Positions 25,226 through 33,778 of a stretch of 64,000 nucleotides of DNA are shown here, one piece after another. This DNA is from Io17-Chloro-G2 sp963663135 (GTDB lineage Bacteria; Chloroflexota; Dehalococcoidia; Lucifugimonadales; UBA3495): the NCBI GenBank assembly GCA_963663135.2, contig CAXXRM010000005.1, positions 434,001-498,000 on the forward strand, written 5' to 3'. The notes below the pieces were generated by a model, which ran no database searches, had not been told where the DNA came from, and saw only the letters and a list, made by a program, of their open reading frames with translations. The first letter of the stretch is position 1, and each line of letters begins with the position of its first letter. The position numbers and the translations under genes were made by a program.

Positions 25226-26287
25226 ATGGCAACTACCACGCGTGAGTCCGAGCGGGTTTGGGAGCCTACGGAAACAGTGTTGATCTCTGCTGACTCCCAC
25301 ATCCTCGAGCCGGTGGACTTGTGGGCTCGGCAAATGCCGGCAAACCTGCGGTCCGAAATCCCGGAATTTGCTCGTCAGGCAGCGGGTAATAAGCCCGGAG
25401 GCACAGACCCCAAAGAACGGGTAAAGGAGATGGCCTCCGACGGCGTTAGCGGTGAGTTTTTGTATCCCACCCTCGGCCTGCGGCTGTTCGCCGTGGAAAA
25501 CCAGGAGGCGCAGGAAACCGCCTTTCGCATCGGCAACGATTACATGGCCGAGTATTGTTCAGAGGCTCCGGACCGGCTTTGGGGAGCGCCCATGATTTCT
25601 TGCTACAACATTCCCAACGCCATACGCGAGTTGGAACGGTGCAAGAAAATGGGCCTCAAGGGAGCCCTCATCTGGCAGGTTCCGCCGGAGCACCTGCGTT
25701 TCACCACCGGTCACTACGACGACCTGTGGGCCGCTGCCGAAGACCTGGAAATGCCGGTGAGCCTGCACATCCTCAGCGGGTTCAACTACAGCAGCCAGCG
25801 CGGGCCCCGCACACCCATTGAGGCCCACCGCAACAGCGTGAACACCAAGGTTCACGACGCAATGACCACCGTTTTTGACCTGGTGTTCTCCGGGGCGTTG
25901 CAGCGTTTCCCCAACCTGAAATTCGTGCTGGTGGAGAACGAGGTCGGCTGGATCCCATTTCTGTCCTACCAGTGGGACCGTTACGCTCAACGTTTCGGCT
26001 CCGACCGCCCTGTTCCCATCGACCAACCGCCCAGCTTCTATGTTAACCGGCAGGTTTACGCCACGTTTATCGACGACCTCCCCGGTGCGCAGGCGGTTTC
26101 TTTCTGGGGGCAGGACAACTGGATGTGGTCCAATGACTATCCCCACGGGGCCTCGACCTGGCCGAATTCCCGGGAACTCATTGCCCGTGACCTGGGTCAT
26201 CTGGAGCCCGAAGTCTTTCGGAAAGTGGTCAGGGACAACGTGGTCCGCCTTTACAACTTGCCGCCGGTGTCCCGAAATCCGGAGTAG
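25226..26287 (+). CDS. Amidohydrolase-2 family protein
   Basis: A 353-residue amidohydrolase-2 protein of the same subgroup as the gene at 1461. It has ISADSHILEPVDLW near residue 22 (metal site), a SLHIL segment and WSNDYPHGASTWP near residue 290 with the catalytic Asp. ATG 25226 follows GAGAGGAGG. A cupin gene starts 60 bp downstream and a flavin monooxygenase 265 bp after that, all on one strand. This reads like a small catabolic operon in which oxidation and hydrolysis or decarboxylation act on one organic substrate (inference). Confidence 0.88.
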   Translation: MATTTRESERVWEPTETVLISADSHILEPVDLWARQMPANLRSEIPEFARQAAGNKPGGTDPKERVKEMASDGVSGEFLYPTLGLRLFAVENQEAQETAFRIGNDYMAEYCSEAPDRLWGAPMISCYNIPNAIRELERCKKMGLKGALIWQVPPEHLRFTTGHYDDLWAAAEDLEMPVSLHILSGFNYSSQRGPRTPIEAHRNSVNTKVHDAMTTVFDLVFSGALQRFPNLKFVLVENEVGWIPFLSYQWDRYAQRFGSDRPVPIDQPPSFYVNRQVYATFIDDLPGAQAVSFWGQDNWMWSNDYPHGASTWPNSRELIARDLGHLEPEVFRKVVRDNVVRLYNLPPVSRNPE

Positions 26288-26347
26288 TCAGCCACACTCC
26301 CGGCCCGCCGTTATGCCCGGCCCAATAAAATTTTAGGATGGTGCGCC

Positions 26348-26806
26348 ATGACCAGTGAAACTAAAGCAGCCCCGAAAGCGTCTGTTTTCTCCCTCGAGTC
26401 GCCCTACCTCTCCGCGGGTAGGATCAATATCCCCTTGGCGGAGACCGAAGACCTGTGGCTTAGCTTGAAGACCAACGCTGAGGGAGGCGAAAACGCCATT
26501 CACACCCACGTCAAGGAGGACCACGCCTTCGTCGTTCTTGAGGGGCAGGTCACCTTCTTCGACGAGCAGGGCAACGAAACGGTCCTGGAGAAGTATCAAG
26601 GTATCATGCTGCCCAAGGGCGCCTACTACCGCTACCTGAACACCGGGGGCGAGAACCTGTTCTTGCTGCGGATGGGCGCAGGAGCCCGGGGAGGGCAGCA
26701 GGGCGACTCTCGGCTCGGCCCTGACGGAAAACCTCTGGCTGGGAACGCCGTAGAAAACCACCACGTGGACGGTGTGGCGATACCGGGCCGGTTCTTCGGC
26801 CGCTAG
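26348..26806 (+). CDS. Cupin-domain protein
   Basis: A 152-residue single-domain cupin, probably metal binding. The first cupin motif is AIHTHVKEDHAFVVLEGQ, with His52, His54 and further His59 and Glu65. The second motif region is around MLPKGAYYRYLNTG. The last 40 residues are polar with a GxxGR end (PGRFFGR). The start ATG 26348 has a weak TAGGATGG. As a partner of the flanking amidohydrolase and monooxygenase it may be a dioxygenase, an isomerase or a sensor; the sequence does not decide. Confidence 0.8.
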   Translation: MTSETKAAPKASVFSLESPYLSAGRINIPLAETEDLWLSLKTNAEGGENAIHTHVKEDHAFVVLEGQVTFFDEQGNETVLEKYQGIMLPKGAYYRYLNTGGENLFLLRMGAGARGGQQGDSRLGPDGKPLAGNAVENHHVDGVAIPGRFFGR

Positions 26807-26841
26807 CAGACCGGAGACCGCTAACGGACCGGGGACGACGA

Positions 26842-26871
26842 AGCCCGATGCGGCGGGGCCGCCGATGGGCT
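26842..26871. other. Intercistronic hairpin
   Basis: AGCCC ... GGGCT enclosing CGGC ... GCCG (26842-26871), in the 265-bp gap between the cupin and monooxygenase genes. A second small stem CCCGG-tatca-CCGGG-CTTTC lies at 26961-26980 and could act as a weak terminator. Confidence 0.4.
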
Positions 26872-27071
26872 GGAATCTGACGACCTGGTCCCGGTGTTGG
26901 GTTCTGCTGCGTGGGGTTCTGCTGAAGGCTCCTCCGGCGACGGTGGTTGCCCATGTTCACCCCGGTATCACCGGGCTTTCGGTGCGAGGGCCAATCCCAA
27001 CGTGTGAGCGGCAACTGTCGCCGCCGGAGCAATTGAGGTTCGTTATTGAGGCCGGGTATCGAGGATAGTTA

Positions 27072-28193
27072 ATGAAGGCATCTTATTTCGGTTCAATGGG
27101 GTATGCGGAACGGCATAAGTACCCCGCCGGTTGGCCTGCTCCCCCCAGCTATCAAGACCCCAAGATATCCATGCAGACCTACCGGGATGGCATGGAGGAG
27201 TGCGAATTCGCCGAATCGGTGGGCTTTGACTGGATCAGCCTGTCGGAGCACCACTACTCCGGCAACCGGACCACCCCCAACCCGGTGGTCATGGCCGCGG
27301 CCGTGGCAGAACGTTGCAAGACGGCTAAAATCGCCCTCTTGGGCCAGTTGCTTCCCCTGCTCAATCCTGTCCGCGCCGCCGAGGAAATCGGGATGCTCGA
27401 CATCCTAACCGGCGGGCGCGTCGTTATGGCGTTCATGCGCGGCGTCGTGACCGAAGACCAGGTGTATGGCGTGAACCCCGCGGAGGGCCGGGCCAGGCTT
27501 CTTGAAGGGATGGACTTGGTGTTCAAGGCCTTGACCGAGCCCCAGCCCTTTGGCTGGGAAGGCCGCTACTACCAGTACCGCACCGTGTCGGTGTGGCCCA
27601 AGCCGGTGCAGCAACCCATGCCTCAGGTACTGGTGGCGTCCCGGAGCGAAGACACGGTCCGTTTCGCCGCTGACCGCCGCCTTGGTCTGGGCGTTTCCTA
27701 CGACCGGGTCGACCATGTTGCCGCGGTCACCGACAAGTATCGGCAATGGTGTCAGGAAGCAGGCTGGCAGCCTGAACCCGATCAGGTGGTATACCGGGGC
27801 AGCATCTGTCTCGGTGAAACGGACCAACAGGCGGAAAGACTGCTGGAGCTCATGGGTTCGGGCGCCGGAGGACGCGGCACGTCAATGGGCCGGAACATCG
27901 ACCGGCAGGTGCAGGCGGCCCGCGCCGGACGGACCTTCGACCGGCGCGCCGCGGAGAACCCGTCGACCAGCGCGGCCCCGGTGCAAGGAGACGCGGTACG
28001 GGATGCCAGGCGCTTGGTAAGCTTCATCGGCGGGCCGGACACCGTGGTCCAGCAGTTGAAGGAGTTCCATGACCAGTGCGGCATCGGGGTTGTGGACTTC
28101 GGTTTCCAACAGCCGGGCATCAGCCATCAGGAAGTGATGAACGAGATAGAGTTGTTCGGACGGGAAGTCCTCCCCCAAATCAGGGAGTTTTGA
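27072..28193 (+). CDS. LLM-class flavin-dependent monooxygenase
   Basis: A 373-residue protein of the bacterial luciferase-like family, a TIM-barrel enzyme that uses FMNH2 from a separate reductase. ESVGFDWISLSEHHY, LLGQLLPLLNPVRAAEEIGMLD and GGRVVMAFMRG are the family's typical segments, and the C-terminal FIGGPDTVVQQLKEF is also usual. ATG 27072 follows GAGGAT. The family is strongly expanded in SAR202 Chloroflexota, where it is thought to oxidise recalcitrant organic matter. Here it ends the amidohydrolase-cupin-monooxygenase group. The substrate is unknown. Confidence 0.88.
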   Translation: MKASYFGSMGYAERHKYPAGWPAPPSYQDPKISMQTYRDGMEECEFAESVGFDWISLSEHHYSGNRTTPNPVVMAAAVAERCKTAKIALLGQLLPLLNPVRAAEEIGMLDILTGGRVVMAFMRGVVTEDQVYGVNPAEGRARLLEGMDLVFKALTEPQPFGWEGRYYQYRTVSVWPKPVQQPMPQVLVASRSEDTVRFAADRRLGLGVSYDRVDHVAAVTDKYRQWCQEAGWQPEPDQVVYRGSICLGETDQQAERLLELMGSGAGGRGTSMGRNIDRQVQAARAGRTFDRRAAENPSTSAAPVQGDAVRDARRLVSFIGGPDTVVQQLKEFHDQCGIGVVDFGFQQPGISHQEVMNEIELFGREVLPQIREF

Positions 28194-28237
28194 TCCCCAT
28201 GCCATCCGGAGCGACTTGGGAAAGGATGAGGTAAGCC

Positions 28238-28650
28238 GGACTATCGCATTCTAAAACCCAAATAATCGCTGGCTCCCTTCCCACCTCCCGTCATTCTCGC
28301 CGCAGCGGGAATCCAGAGCCCCTTCCGTCCCCAACTCCCGTCATACTATGAAAAGGCTATCCTCATCCTCACGGGTGGCTTTGCCAAATCCATTCGTCAT
28401 TCTCGCCGCAGCGGGAATCCAGAGCCCCCGTCATGCGCCAAGACGGTTATGCCAGCTAACACGCGCCGGGTGCACAGTCCGACCTCCCACCTGGACCATT
28501 CCTACAGACTCGCATCAGGTTGGATGGGAGAAAGAACTCTGGATGCCCGCTGCGGCGACAAAGACTGGAGTTGGCCACAGTCAAAGAAGAGGGAAGTCAA
28601 GCATCACCTTGAATGAGAGACCCCCCAGTCACGTCAGAATGTGGTTGCCC
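28238..28650. repeat. REP-pair element, copy F
   Basis: The 28194-28795 gap contains outer ends ctatcgcattctaaaacc (28240) and cagaatgtggttgccc (28635-28650), two forward cores (28289-28325 and 28395-28428) and one reverse core (28531-28568). The interior is the inverted form of copy E's. The remaining 28651-28795 shows nothing I can name. Confidence 0.8.
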
Positions 28651-28795
28651 TGACCAGGGAGGCCCCCACGGAAGGCAGGCAGCCGGCGTCAACTGCTTGT
28701 AACTGCCTGCCCTGTCCGCGGCGTGTCCCAAATATTGAGACCGACTGGTTAGCGGACCGGCCTGCTCAATCCGCTCCCGAAACCGGGGTTAGGGC

Positions 28796-29776
28796 TTAGG
28801 TATCCAGGGTCGTCGGATGGTAAACGTCCTCGACCGTAATGGGCTTGGTGATCAGTCCCTGCTCCAATGACCCTTGGAACAAACGGTTCAACATTGGCCG
28901 CATATTCTTGATGCCGAAAGGATACGGGTCGCCTCCAAAGACCTCCGCTTGCTCCTGGAACTCGGCGTCCTGGAAGTACAGGTAAGGCGATTCCTGCTGG
29001 CGGGCCCGCTGGAAGGCCACCTCTTTGGACCTTTGGAATGCCCTGTAAAGCTCCATGGGCACCCAGGGATTCTCCTTCACGATGTGGTTCTGGATTATCA
29101 CGTGGTGGTTGGTATGGTGGAACCCGGTCTTTTGATAATGCTCGCTGATTACCGCTTTCCCGCTGTCTGGCAGCAACCGGCGAACGTTGGGATTCCCCAA
29201 GGCCTGGGAGGCGGGCAGACCCCGGACCGCGTCCACTTCTCCGCTCTCCAGCGCGGCGCCCGCGTCCAGCCCTTCGGGGTGCCAGGTGACGTTCACGCCC
29301 ACCGGCGGCTGCTTGTCCAACCCTAGCTCCATCCCGTGGCTTTCCCCGCGGGGACGGATGTTGTGCCAGTCAATGTCGCTGGCCTCAATCCCGTAAAGGT
29401 CTTTCAGCAGGCATCTGAGCCAGAGGGCCGCGGTCATGTCGTAGTCCGGTGTGGCCACCCGTTTGCCTTTCAGGTCGGCCAGGGAATTTATATCCGAATC
29501 CGCTCTGACGCAAAGGTCATTCCAGCCATGAGCCCGGCTCATGAATATCGGCGCCACCGTCCAGTCCCACTTGGAGCCGTCGGTGCGTTCCCGGGCGAGT
29601 ATGGTCTCGGAAATCGACATCTCCGAACAGTCCAGGTCGTCGATGGCCAGGTTGTGATAGAACAGGTTGCGGGACGGCACGAATTCCAATTCGATGCTGT
29701 CCGGTTTGACCGTCCCATCCCTCAGGGGTTGGACCCGTGGATTGCTGCCGAATCCCATGATGAGCTTTACTACCAT
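28796..29776 (-). CDS. Dihydroxyphthalate-decarboxylase-like periplasmic-binding-fold protein
   Basis: A 326-residue protein with the type-2 periplasmic-binding fold. The N-terminus (VVKLIMGFGSNPRVQPLRDG), the CSEMSISETI segment and LKGKRVATPDYDMTAALWLR match the group annotated as 4,5-dihydroxyphthalate decarboxylase or NMT1-like binding proteins. There is no signal peptide, which favours a cytoplasmic enzyme such as a decarboxylase over a transport receptor. ATG 29776 has AGGAGGA at ideal spacing; the longer frame to 29872 runs through the spacer. An esterase gene lies 102 bp upstream on the same strand. Confidence 0.78.
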   Translation of the reverse strand: MVVKLIMGFGSNPRVQPLRDGTVKPDSIELEFVPSRNLFYHNLAIDDLDCSEMSISETILARERTDGSKWDWTVAPIFMSRAHGWNDLCVRADSDINSLADLKGKRVATPDYDMTAALWLRCLLKDLYGIEASDIDWHNIRPRGESHGMELGLDKQPPVGVNVTWHPEGLDAGAALESGEVDAVRGLPASQALGNPNVRRLLPDSGKAVISEHYQKTGFHHTNHHVIIQNHIVKENPWVPMELYRAFQRSKEVAFQRARQQESPYLYFQDAEFQEQAEVFGGDPYPFGIKNMRPMLNRLFQGSLEQGLITKPITVEDVYHPTTLDT

Positions 29777-29878
29777 AGTGTTCCTCCTGGTGAAATTTGT
29801 TGGGGCAACAGGCGTGCCTCCGGGGTTAGCAAAAGCAATGCCCCGGCGGCGCTTCCTTTCCTGGCTATCCAATATTGG

Positions 29879-30736
29879 CTATCCCAGTTGCTTGCTGACG
29901 AATTCCTTCATCACTTCAACCAGCCGGTCCAACTCCGGGCTGGGTTCGTTGCCGAAGCCGTGGGGCATTCCCGGAAACTTCTCCACCTTGGCTTGTCCTC
30001 CGGCGGCGTTGTACAAGGCTGCGAACCGGTCCACCAACTCGATGGGCGCCATTTCGTCGGCGGTGCCGTGCAGGACCAGCAACGGAGGGAGAGTTACCGT
30101 TTCCCCACGCTCCAGCATTTCCACCGGGTTGGCTTCGTGCATGCCTTCCTCACCCAGGAAATAGCCGTTGTGGCGTCCTACCAACCCGTCGTTGTTGGTT
30201 TTTTGGGCGATCAGGTACCGGTCGTATGGGTCGATTACCGGCCAGCAAGCCGCCATCCACGCCAGCGTTCCGTCCACCGAGTCCGAGCCCTCCAACGGCA
30301 GCTCGTTGTACCGCGGATCATCGGGTCGCATGGCCGAAAGCGGAACGGTGTGCCCTCCGCTGGAATACCCGATGGCGCCCAGAGAACTCGCGTCCCCATT
30401 GAATTCTCCGGCGTGCAGCTTGAGCCAGCGGGTCGCGTAGTTGGTGTCCTGCACCTGCATGGGGTAAGGGAACTCGGGGGCGACTCTCAGGCCGATGGCC
30501 GCCACCACCATCCCGCTCGCTGCCAGCGGGCGGCTGGTCAAGGGATTGTTGGTATGGTCTCCCCGGCTCCAGGCCCCGCCGTGCACACTCAGGAGAACCG
30601 GAAATGGCCCCGGTCCTTCCGGCTGGTAAATCCGGGCCTGGCGCGTGACGTCACCGACCCGGAGATGCTCCACGTCAAACTCTTTCACCGGGTAGGTTGC
30701 GGCGGGATCGTACCGGTATTCTTTCTGAGTGGTCAA
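29879..30736 (-). CDS. Alpha/beta hydrolase, esterase/lipase (HSL-like)
   Basis: A 285-residue carboxylesterase-type hydrolase. The oxyanion-hole motif HGGAW (52-56), the nucleophile Ser125 in GYSSGG, the Asp in LHGTADE and the His in MPHGFG make a complete triad. It would hydrolyse an ester of a small acid. The start is TTG 30736 with only a weak purine stretch, so the exact N-terminus is uncertain. It probably shares a transcript with the binding-fold protein downstream at 28796. Confidence 0.85.
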   Translation of the reverse strand: MTTQKEYRYDPAATYPVKEFDVEHLRVGDVTRQARIYQPEGPGPFPVLLSVHGGAWSRGDHTNNPLTSRPLAASGMVVAAIGLRVAPEFPYPMQVQDTNYATRWLKLHAGEFNGDASSLGAIGYSSGGHTVPLSAMRPDDPRYNELPLEGSDSVDGTLAWMAACWPVIDPYDRYLIAQKTNNDGLVGRHNGYFLGEEGMHEANPVEMLERGETVTLPPLLVLHGTADEMAPIELVDRFAALYNAAGGQAKVEKFPGMPHGFGNEPSPELDRLVEVMKEFVSKQLG

Positions 30737-30861
30737 AGGCTTTCTCTTTTCCGGTTTTTCCTGGGTTTTCCAGGTACCTGCCGAAATTGTACAACAGATT
30801 CCCGTCTGAAACCCGCCGCAATGCCTTCAGCCACCTATCCAACCGCACGCGCACCCACCCC

Positions 30862-30996
30862 CATTGTTCCCGTCGCAACGGAACTCCAGAGTCCCTTTCG
30901 CCCCTACATACTCCGCCCCGTCATTCTCGCCGCAGCGGAAATCCAAAGCCCCAACCCCCCGTCATTCTCGCCGCAGCGGGAATCCAGAGCCCTTTC
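30862..30996. repeat. Three REP cores in the same direction, copy G
   Basis: Forward cores occur at 30862-30898 (degenerate), 30919-30952 (two changes) and 30960-30996 (perfect). No reverse core is present, so this is a one-sided array in the 30737-31118 gap. Confidence 0.75.
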
Positions 30997-31040
30997 CGTC
31001 ATTGAACAAGGCATGGAAACAGCAGGCGCGCCTGTACCCA

Positions 31041-31090
31041 CCCAAAAAACCTCCGCGCCCTCGGCGTCCTCGGCGTTGAAACCGCCCCCT
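31041..31090. repeat. Dispersed repeat II, intergenic copy
   Basis: A 50-bp stretch containing cctccgcgccctcggcgtcc, repeated with few changes at 31369-31422 inside the next gene. Read on the minus strand it encodes the FNAEDAEGAEVF type peptide that marks a common kind of dispersed repeat. It is unrelated to the REP cores just upstream. Confidence 0.75.
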
Positions 31091-31118
31091 GGCGTCACCC
31101 GCCCCTTGACACCCCCGA

Positions 31119-32342
31119 ATGCATATCCCTAATATCGAACCAATGTTCGCTAACACAGAAAACCCGGAAGCCCCCACCCCCTCCCTCGCCGACATCGTCC
31201 GCGAGGAAACCGATGACGGCCGCCTAATAGTCCGCTTCCTCATAGAAGTGATGCAGGGCCTCCTCGAACAATCCAAGCCCTGCCACCGCCTCGACGCCGC
31301 CCGTCAACTCCTGAACCTCGGCTTCCACCCGGCCCAAACCTTGATCGACGCCAACACCCACGCCTCCCCAACCCATAAAAACCTCCGCGCCCTCGGCGTC
31401 CTCGTCGTTGAAACCGCTCCCCTGCACCAGGAATTAGCCGCCCTCATCCGGGAAGAAACCGACAACGGCCGCACAACAGTCTGTTTCCTGGTAGACGTCA
31501 TGGAAGGCAACCTGCCGGACTTCAAGCCCCACCATCGCCTCTCCGCCTCCAAGGAACTCCTGCGCCGCGGCTTTGACACCCCTGTCCATCCCGACGCCGG
31601 TAGCTCAGCCGCCTTAACCGGTACAAAATCCGACCCGGAGCAATCCGCCCCGGCTGAAAAAACCACCGCGGCGCCCCGCTCCTGGACCCACATCCTGGAG
31701 GGCCGCTATGCCGGCTACCCCGCCGGCTATAACCGCTACGAAACGGAGTACGGCTCCTTTGACTTCCGGTCCTACGATGACGAGGAATACCACTTCGACA
31801 CCCACGGCTCTCGGGCCCTAACGCACATCTCCGGCGGTGAGGAGGCAGCCAGCGCAGTCCACAAGACGGTCTTCGACTTCCGCTTCGCTGCCTGGAAGCT
31901 TGCCAAGGCTACCGGCCAGGACCGCGACCGCTGCGACCACCTGATCAAGATCCCCGACGACTGCCCCCAGCCCGAAAACATCTACGGCTACCAGGCCCTG
32001 CGGCAGATATTCGGCACCGAGCAGGCCGCCCGGATAGCCGCTTGGGCCGTCGCCGGCTACCACCGGAAGCAAGCCGCCCTGGCCGCCGGCCTTGGTCCCG
32101 AATCCCCGGCCCGGCCCCCGCCCCCGGACACCATCTGGGACCAACCGGCGGAGGAACTGTACCCGGAAGACCGGTCGCCGCCGGACCCGGAACCTGACGC
32201 TCCCGATGCGCCCAAGCTAACCATGCTTGAGGAATATTTAATCGACCGCCGCCGGGAGCGCGCGCGGAACGACCGGAATAACTGGGATGATGACCCGCCC
32301 GGTTTAATCTATGACCGGGTTACCATCCCCATAATACCGTGA
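31119..32342 (+). CDS. Unknown protein with duplicated N-terminal domain
   Basis: A 407-residue protein I do not recognise. Residues 23-71 and 106-155 are two copies of one helical module (REETDDGRLIVRFLIEVM versus REETDNGRTTVCFLVDVM, then KPCHRLDAARQLL versus KPHHRLSASKELL). The linker between them (about 82-104) is encoded by a copy of dispersed repeat II. Residues 195-265 are rich in Tyr, Asp and Gly, then a helical stretch follows, and the tail is Pro/Asp rich. The start is uncertain because no ribosome binding site precedes ATG 31119 or ATG 31143. It ends before a CGCCCC/GGGGCG hairpin at 32343-32359. Confidence 0.65.
   Translation: MHIPNIEPMFANTENPEAPTPSLADIVREETDDGRLIVRFLIEVMQGLLEQSKPCHRLDAARQLLNLGFHPAQTLIDANTHASPTHKNLRALGVLVVETAPLHQELAALIREETDNGRTTVCFLVDVMEGNLPDFKPHHRLSASKELLRRGFDTPVHPDAGSSAALTGTKSDPEQSAPAEKTTAAPRSWTHILEGRYAGYPAGYNRYETEYGSFDFRSYDDEEYHFDTHGSRALTHISGGEEAASAVHKTVFDFRFAAWKLAKATGQDRDRCDHLIKIPDDCPQPENIYGYQALRQIFGTEQAARIAAWAVAGYHRKQAALAAGLGPESPARPPPPDTIWDQPAEELYPEDRSPPDPEPDAPDAPKLTMLEEYLIDRRRERARNDRNNWDDDPPGLIYDRVTIPIIP
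31369..31422. repeat. Dispersed repeat II, copy inside a coding sequence
   Basis: The second copy of the repeat at 31041. It lies in frame inside the unknown gene and encodes the linker LRALGVLVVETAP between the two duplicated modules. Confidence 0.75.
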
Positions 32343-32476
32343 CGCCCCAACCCGGGGCGCCGCGGTCGTCTATCCTCACAACCCCCCCACGCCCAACGAA
32401 AAAGTTTTGCGCAGCTTTTCCACAAGCGGGTCCCCCACCCCAAAACCTGAACGTAACCGTTCGGACGCGCCACAAA

Positions 32477-32505
32477 TTGACCCTTGGGACGCTCGTTACT
32501 ATAAT
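32477..32505 (+). promoter_or_regulatory. Strong promoter of the TPP decarboxylase-selenoprotein operon
   Basis: TTGACC (32477-32482), a 17-bp spacer and a perfect TATAAT (32500-32505). Transcription would start near 32512, giving a 100-nt leader in which GGCAAT (32512-32517) can pair with ATTGCC (32562-32567). Confidence 0.75.
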
Positions 32506-32612
32506 GTGTCTGGCAATCCGGCCCGGTAGTCCTGTTGAGGCGGTCCCGCCGCACTGGGAATTGCCGTTTGGGCCTTGTTTTATGCGGTGGATTATTTTCG
32601 AAGGAGCAGCCA

Positions 32613-33131
32613 ATGGTTGAGCAACAGGCGGCGATTCTCAGGCCGGAAACCCTGATCGAAGAGTTCAAAAAGAATGGCGTAACCCACGTGGTTACCATAC
32701 CGGACAGCGAAACCAACTATCTCTATGAGTTGATGAAGGAACAGGACTGGCTCACCGTCATACCCACCGCCCGGGAGGGAGAGACTTTCTCGGTCGCCCT
32801 GGGCCTCACCATAGGCGGCAAGGTGCCGGTGTGCTTGATCCAGAACACGGGCATGATGGAATCCGGCGACTCCATCCGGGGTATGGCCCTGGATGCGGGA
32901 TTCCCCCTGGTGATGGTTGTCGGCTACCGGGGCTGGACCCGCCACGGAGTCATCTCGGACTCGGTCGCCAGGTACACCGAGCCTTTCCTGAACGCCTACC
33001 GCATCAACTACTTCCTCGTGGAATCAAACGAAGACGGCACTCGAATATCTTTGGCTTTCGACGAGGCCAGGGCAACCAAGCGTCCCGTCTGTATCCTCGT
33101 TGGAGACGAGTACCACGGGTTCAACCGTTAA
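32613..33131 (+). CDS. Sulfopyruvate/phosphonopyruvate decarboxylase-like, alpha subunit
   Basis: A 172-residue protein matching the N-terminal (pyrimidine-binding) half of TPP-dependent decarboxylases of the ComD type: THVVTIPDSETNYLYELM, the active-site-type Glu in PTAREGETFSVALGL and the QNTGMMESGDSIRGM segment. ComD proteins are about 170 residues. It needs the partner encoded 36 bp downstream to form the active site. ATG 32613 follows AAGGAG; the longer frame to 32535 overlaps the leader. No other coenzyme M or phosphonate genes are nearby, so sulfopyruvate, phosphonopyruvate or another 2-oxo acid are all possible. Confidence 0.83.
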   Translation: MVEQQAAILRPETLIEEFKKNGVTHVVTIPDSETNYLYELMKEQDWLTVIPTAREGETFSVALGLTIGGKVPVCLIQNTGMMESGDSIRGMALDAGFPLVMVVGYRGWTRHGVISDSVARYTEPFLNAYRINYFLVESNEDGTRISLAFDEARATKRPVCILVGDEYHGFNR

Positions 33132-33167
33132 ATTTGAAGCCCAATTTCAGATAGCAGGAGTTGACTA

Positions 33168-33773
33168 ATGTTCAGCGCGTCAGACATGTTTCAGGCTTTC
33201 GCCCAACACCGGGGCGATGCCATTGTAATACCCACGGGCACCGCTGGCCGCCACTGGCGGGAGTTCACCCAAAACGAGCCTCGGGACATGTCCCTTGGCG
33301 GAGCCATGGGGCAAACCACGTCCACCGGCTTGGGATTGGCCCTGGGCCTCCCCAACGAAAAGGTGTGCCTTTTCGATTCCGAGGGGGCCTTGCTGATGAA
33401 TCTGGGTTCCCTGGCTACGGTTGCCGGGACCAAGCCCAAGAATTTTGTCCACTTCCTCATGGACAACGAATGCTACGCCACCACCGGCGGCCAGCCGGTC
33501 CCCAACTCCCAGGAGATTAACTACTCCGGGATGGCCAAAGAGGCAGGCTACGCTTCGGCCCACCACTTCGATAACCTGGAAGACTTCGCCAACAGCATTG
33601 AGGCCATCATGAAGGAAACCGGGCCTGTCTTTGTTTCCATGAAGATGGTCCCCGAAGTGGAGAACGAGCCGATTGGCATGCGGCAACGGGTGCCTCAGCG
33701 GTCCCGGGCGCAGACGATCAACGACCTGCACAAAGAACTCAGTATCTCCGGGGTCTACGGCGGTGGTCAGTAG
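33168..33773 (+). CDS. Sulfopyruvate/phosphonopyruvate decarboxylase-like, beta subunit
   Basis: A 201-residue protein matching the TPP-binding C-terminal half (ComE type). MSLGGAMGQTTSTGLGLAL and DNECYATTGGQPVP are typical. The diphosphate/Mg site usually starts GDG; here it reads FDSEGALLMNLGSL, so the first Gly-Asp pair is altered while the following segment is intact. ATG 33168 follows AGGAG. Cofactor binding with this variant is plausible, since Asp and Glu are still present, but untested. The next gene begins 5 bp after the stop, so translation is probably coupled. Confidence 0.83.
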   Translation: MFSASDMFQAFAQHRGDAIVIPTGTAGRHWREFTQNEPRDMSLGGAMGQTTSTGLGLALGLPNEKVCLFDSEGALLMNLGSLATVAGTKPKNFVHFLMDNECYATTGGQPVPNSQEINYSGMAKEAGYASAHHFDNLEDFANSIEAIMKETGPVFVSMKMVPEVENEPIGMRQRVPQRSRAQTINDLHKELSISGVYGGGQ

Positions 33774-33778
33774 CAGCT

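Noticed and set aside
28348..28653. Small frames with the peptide VILAAAGIQSP across repeat regions
   Set aside because: They are translations of the REP core, without ribosome binding sites or family similarity, and recur wherever the repeat occurs.
29336..31132. Long plus-strand open frame of 598 codons
   Set aside because: It is antisense to two well-supported genes (28796-29776 and 29879-30736) and its composition is that of a mirror frame in high-GC DNA.
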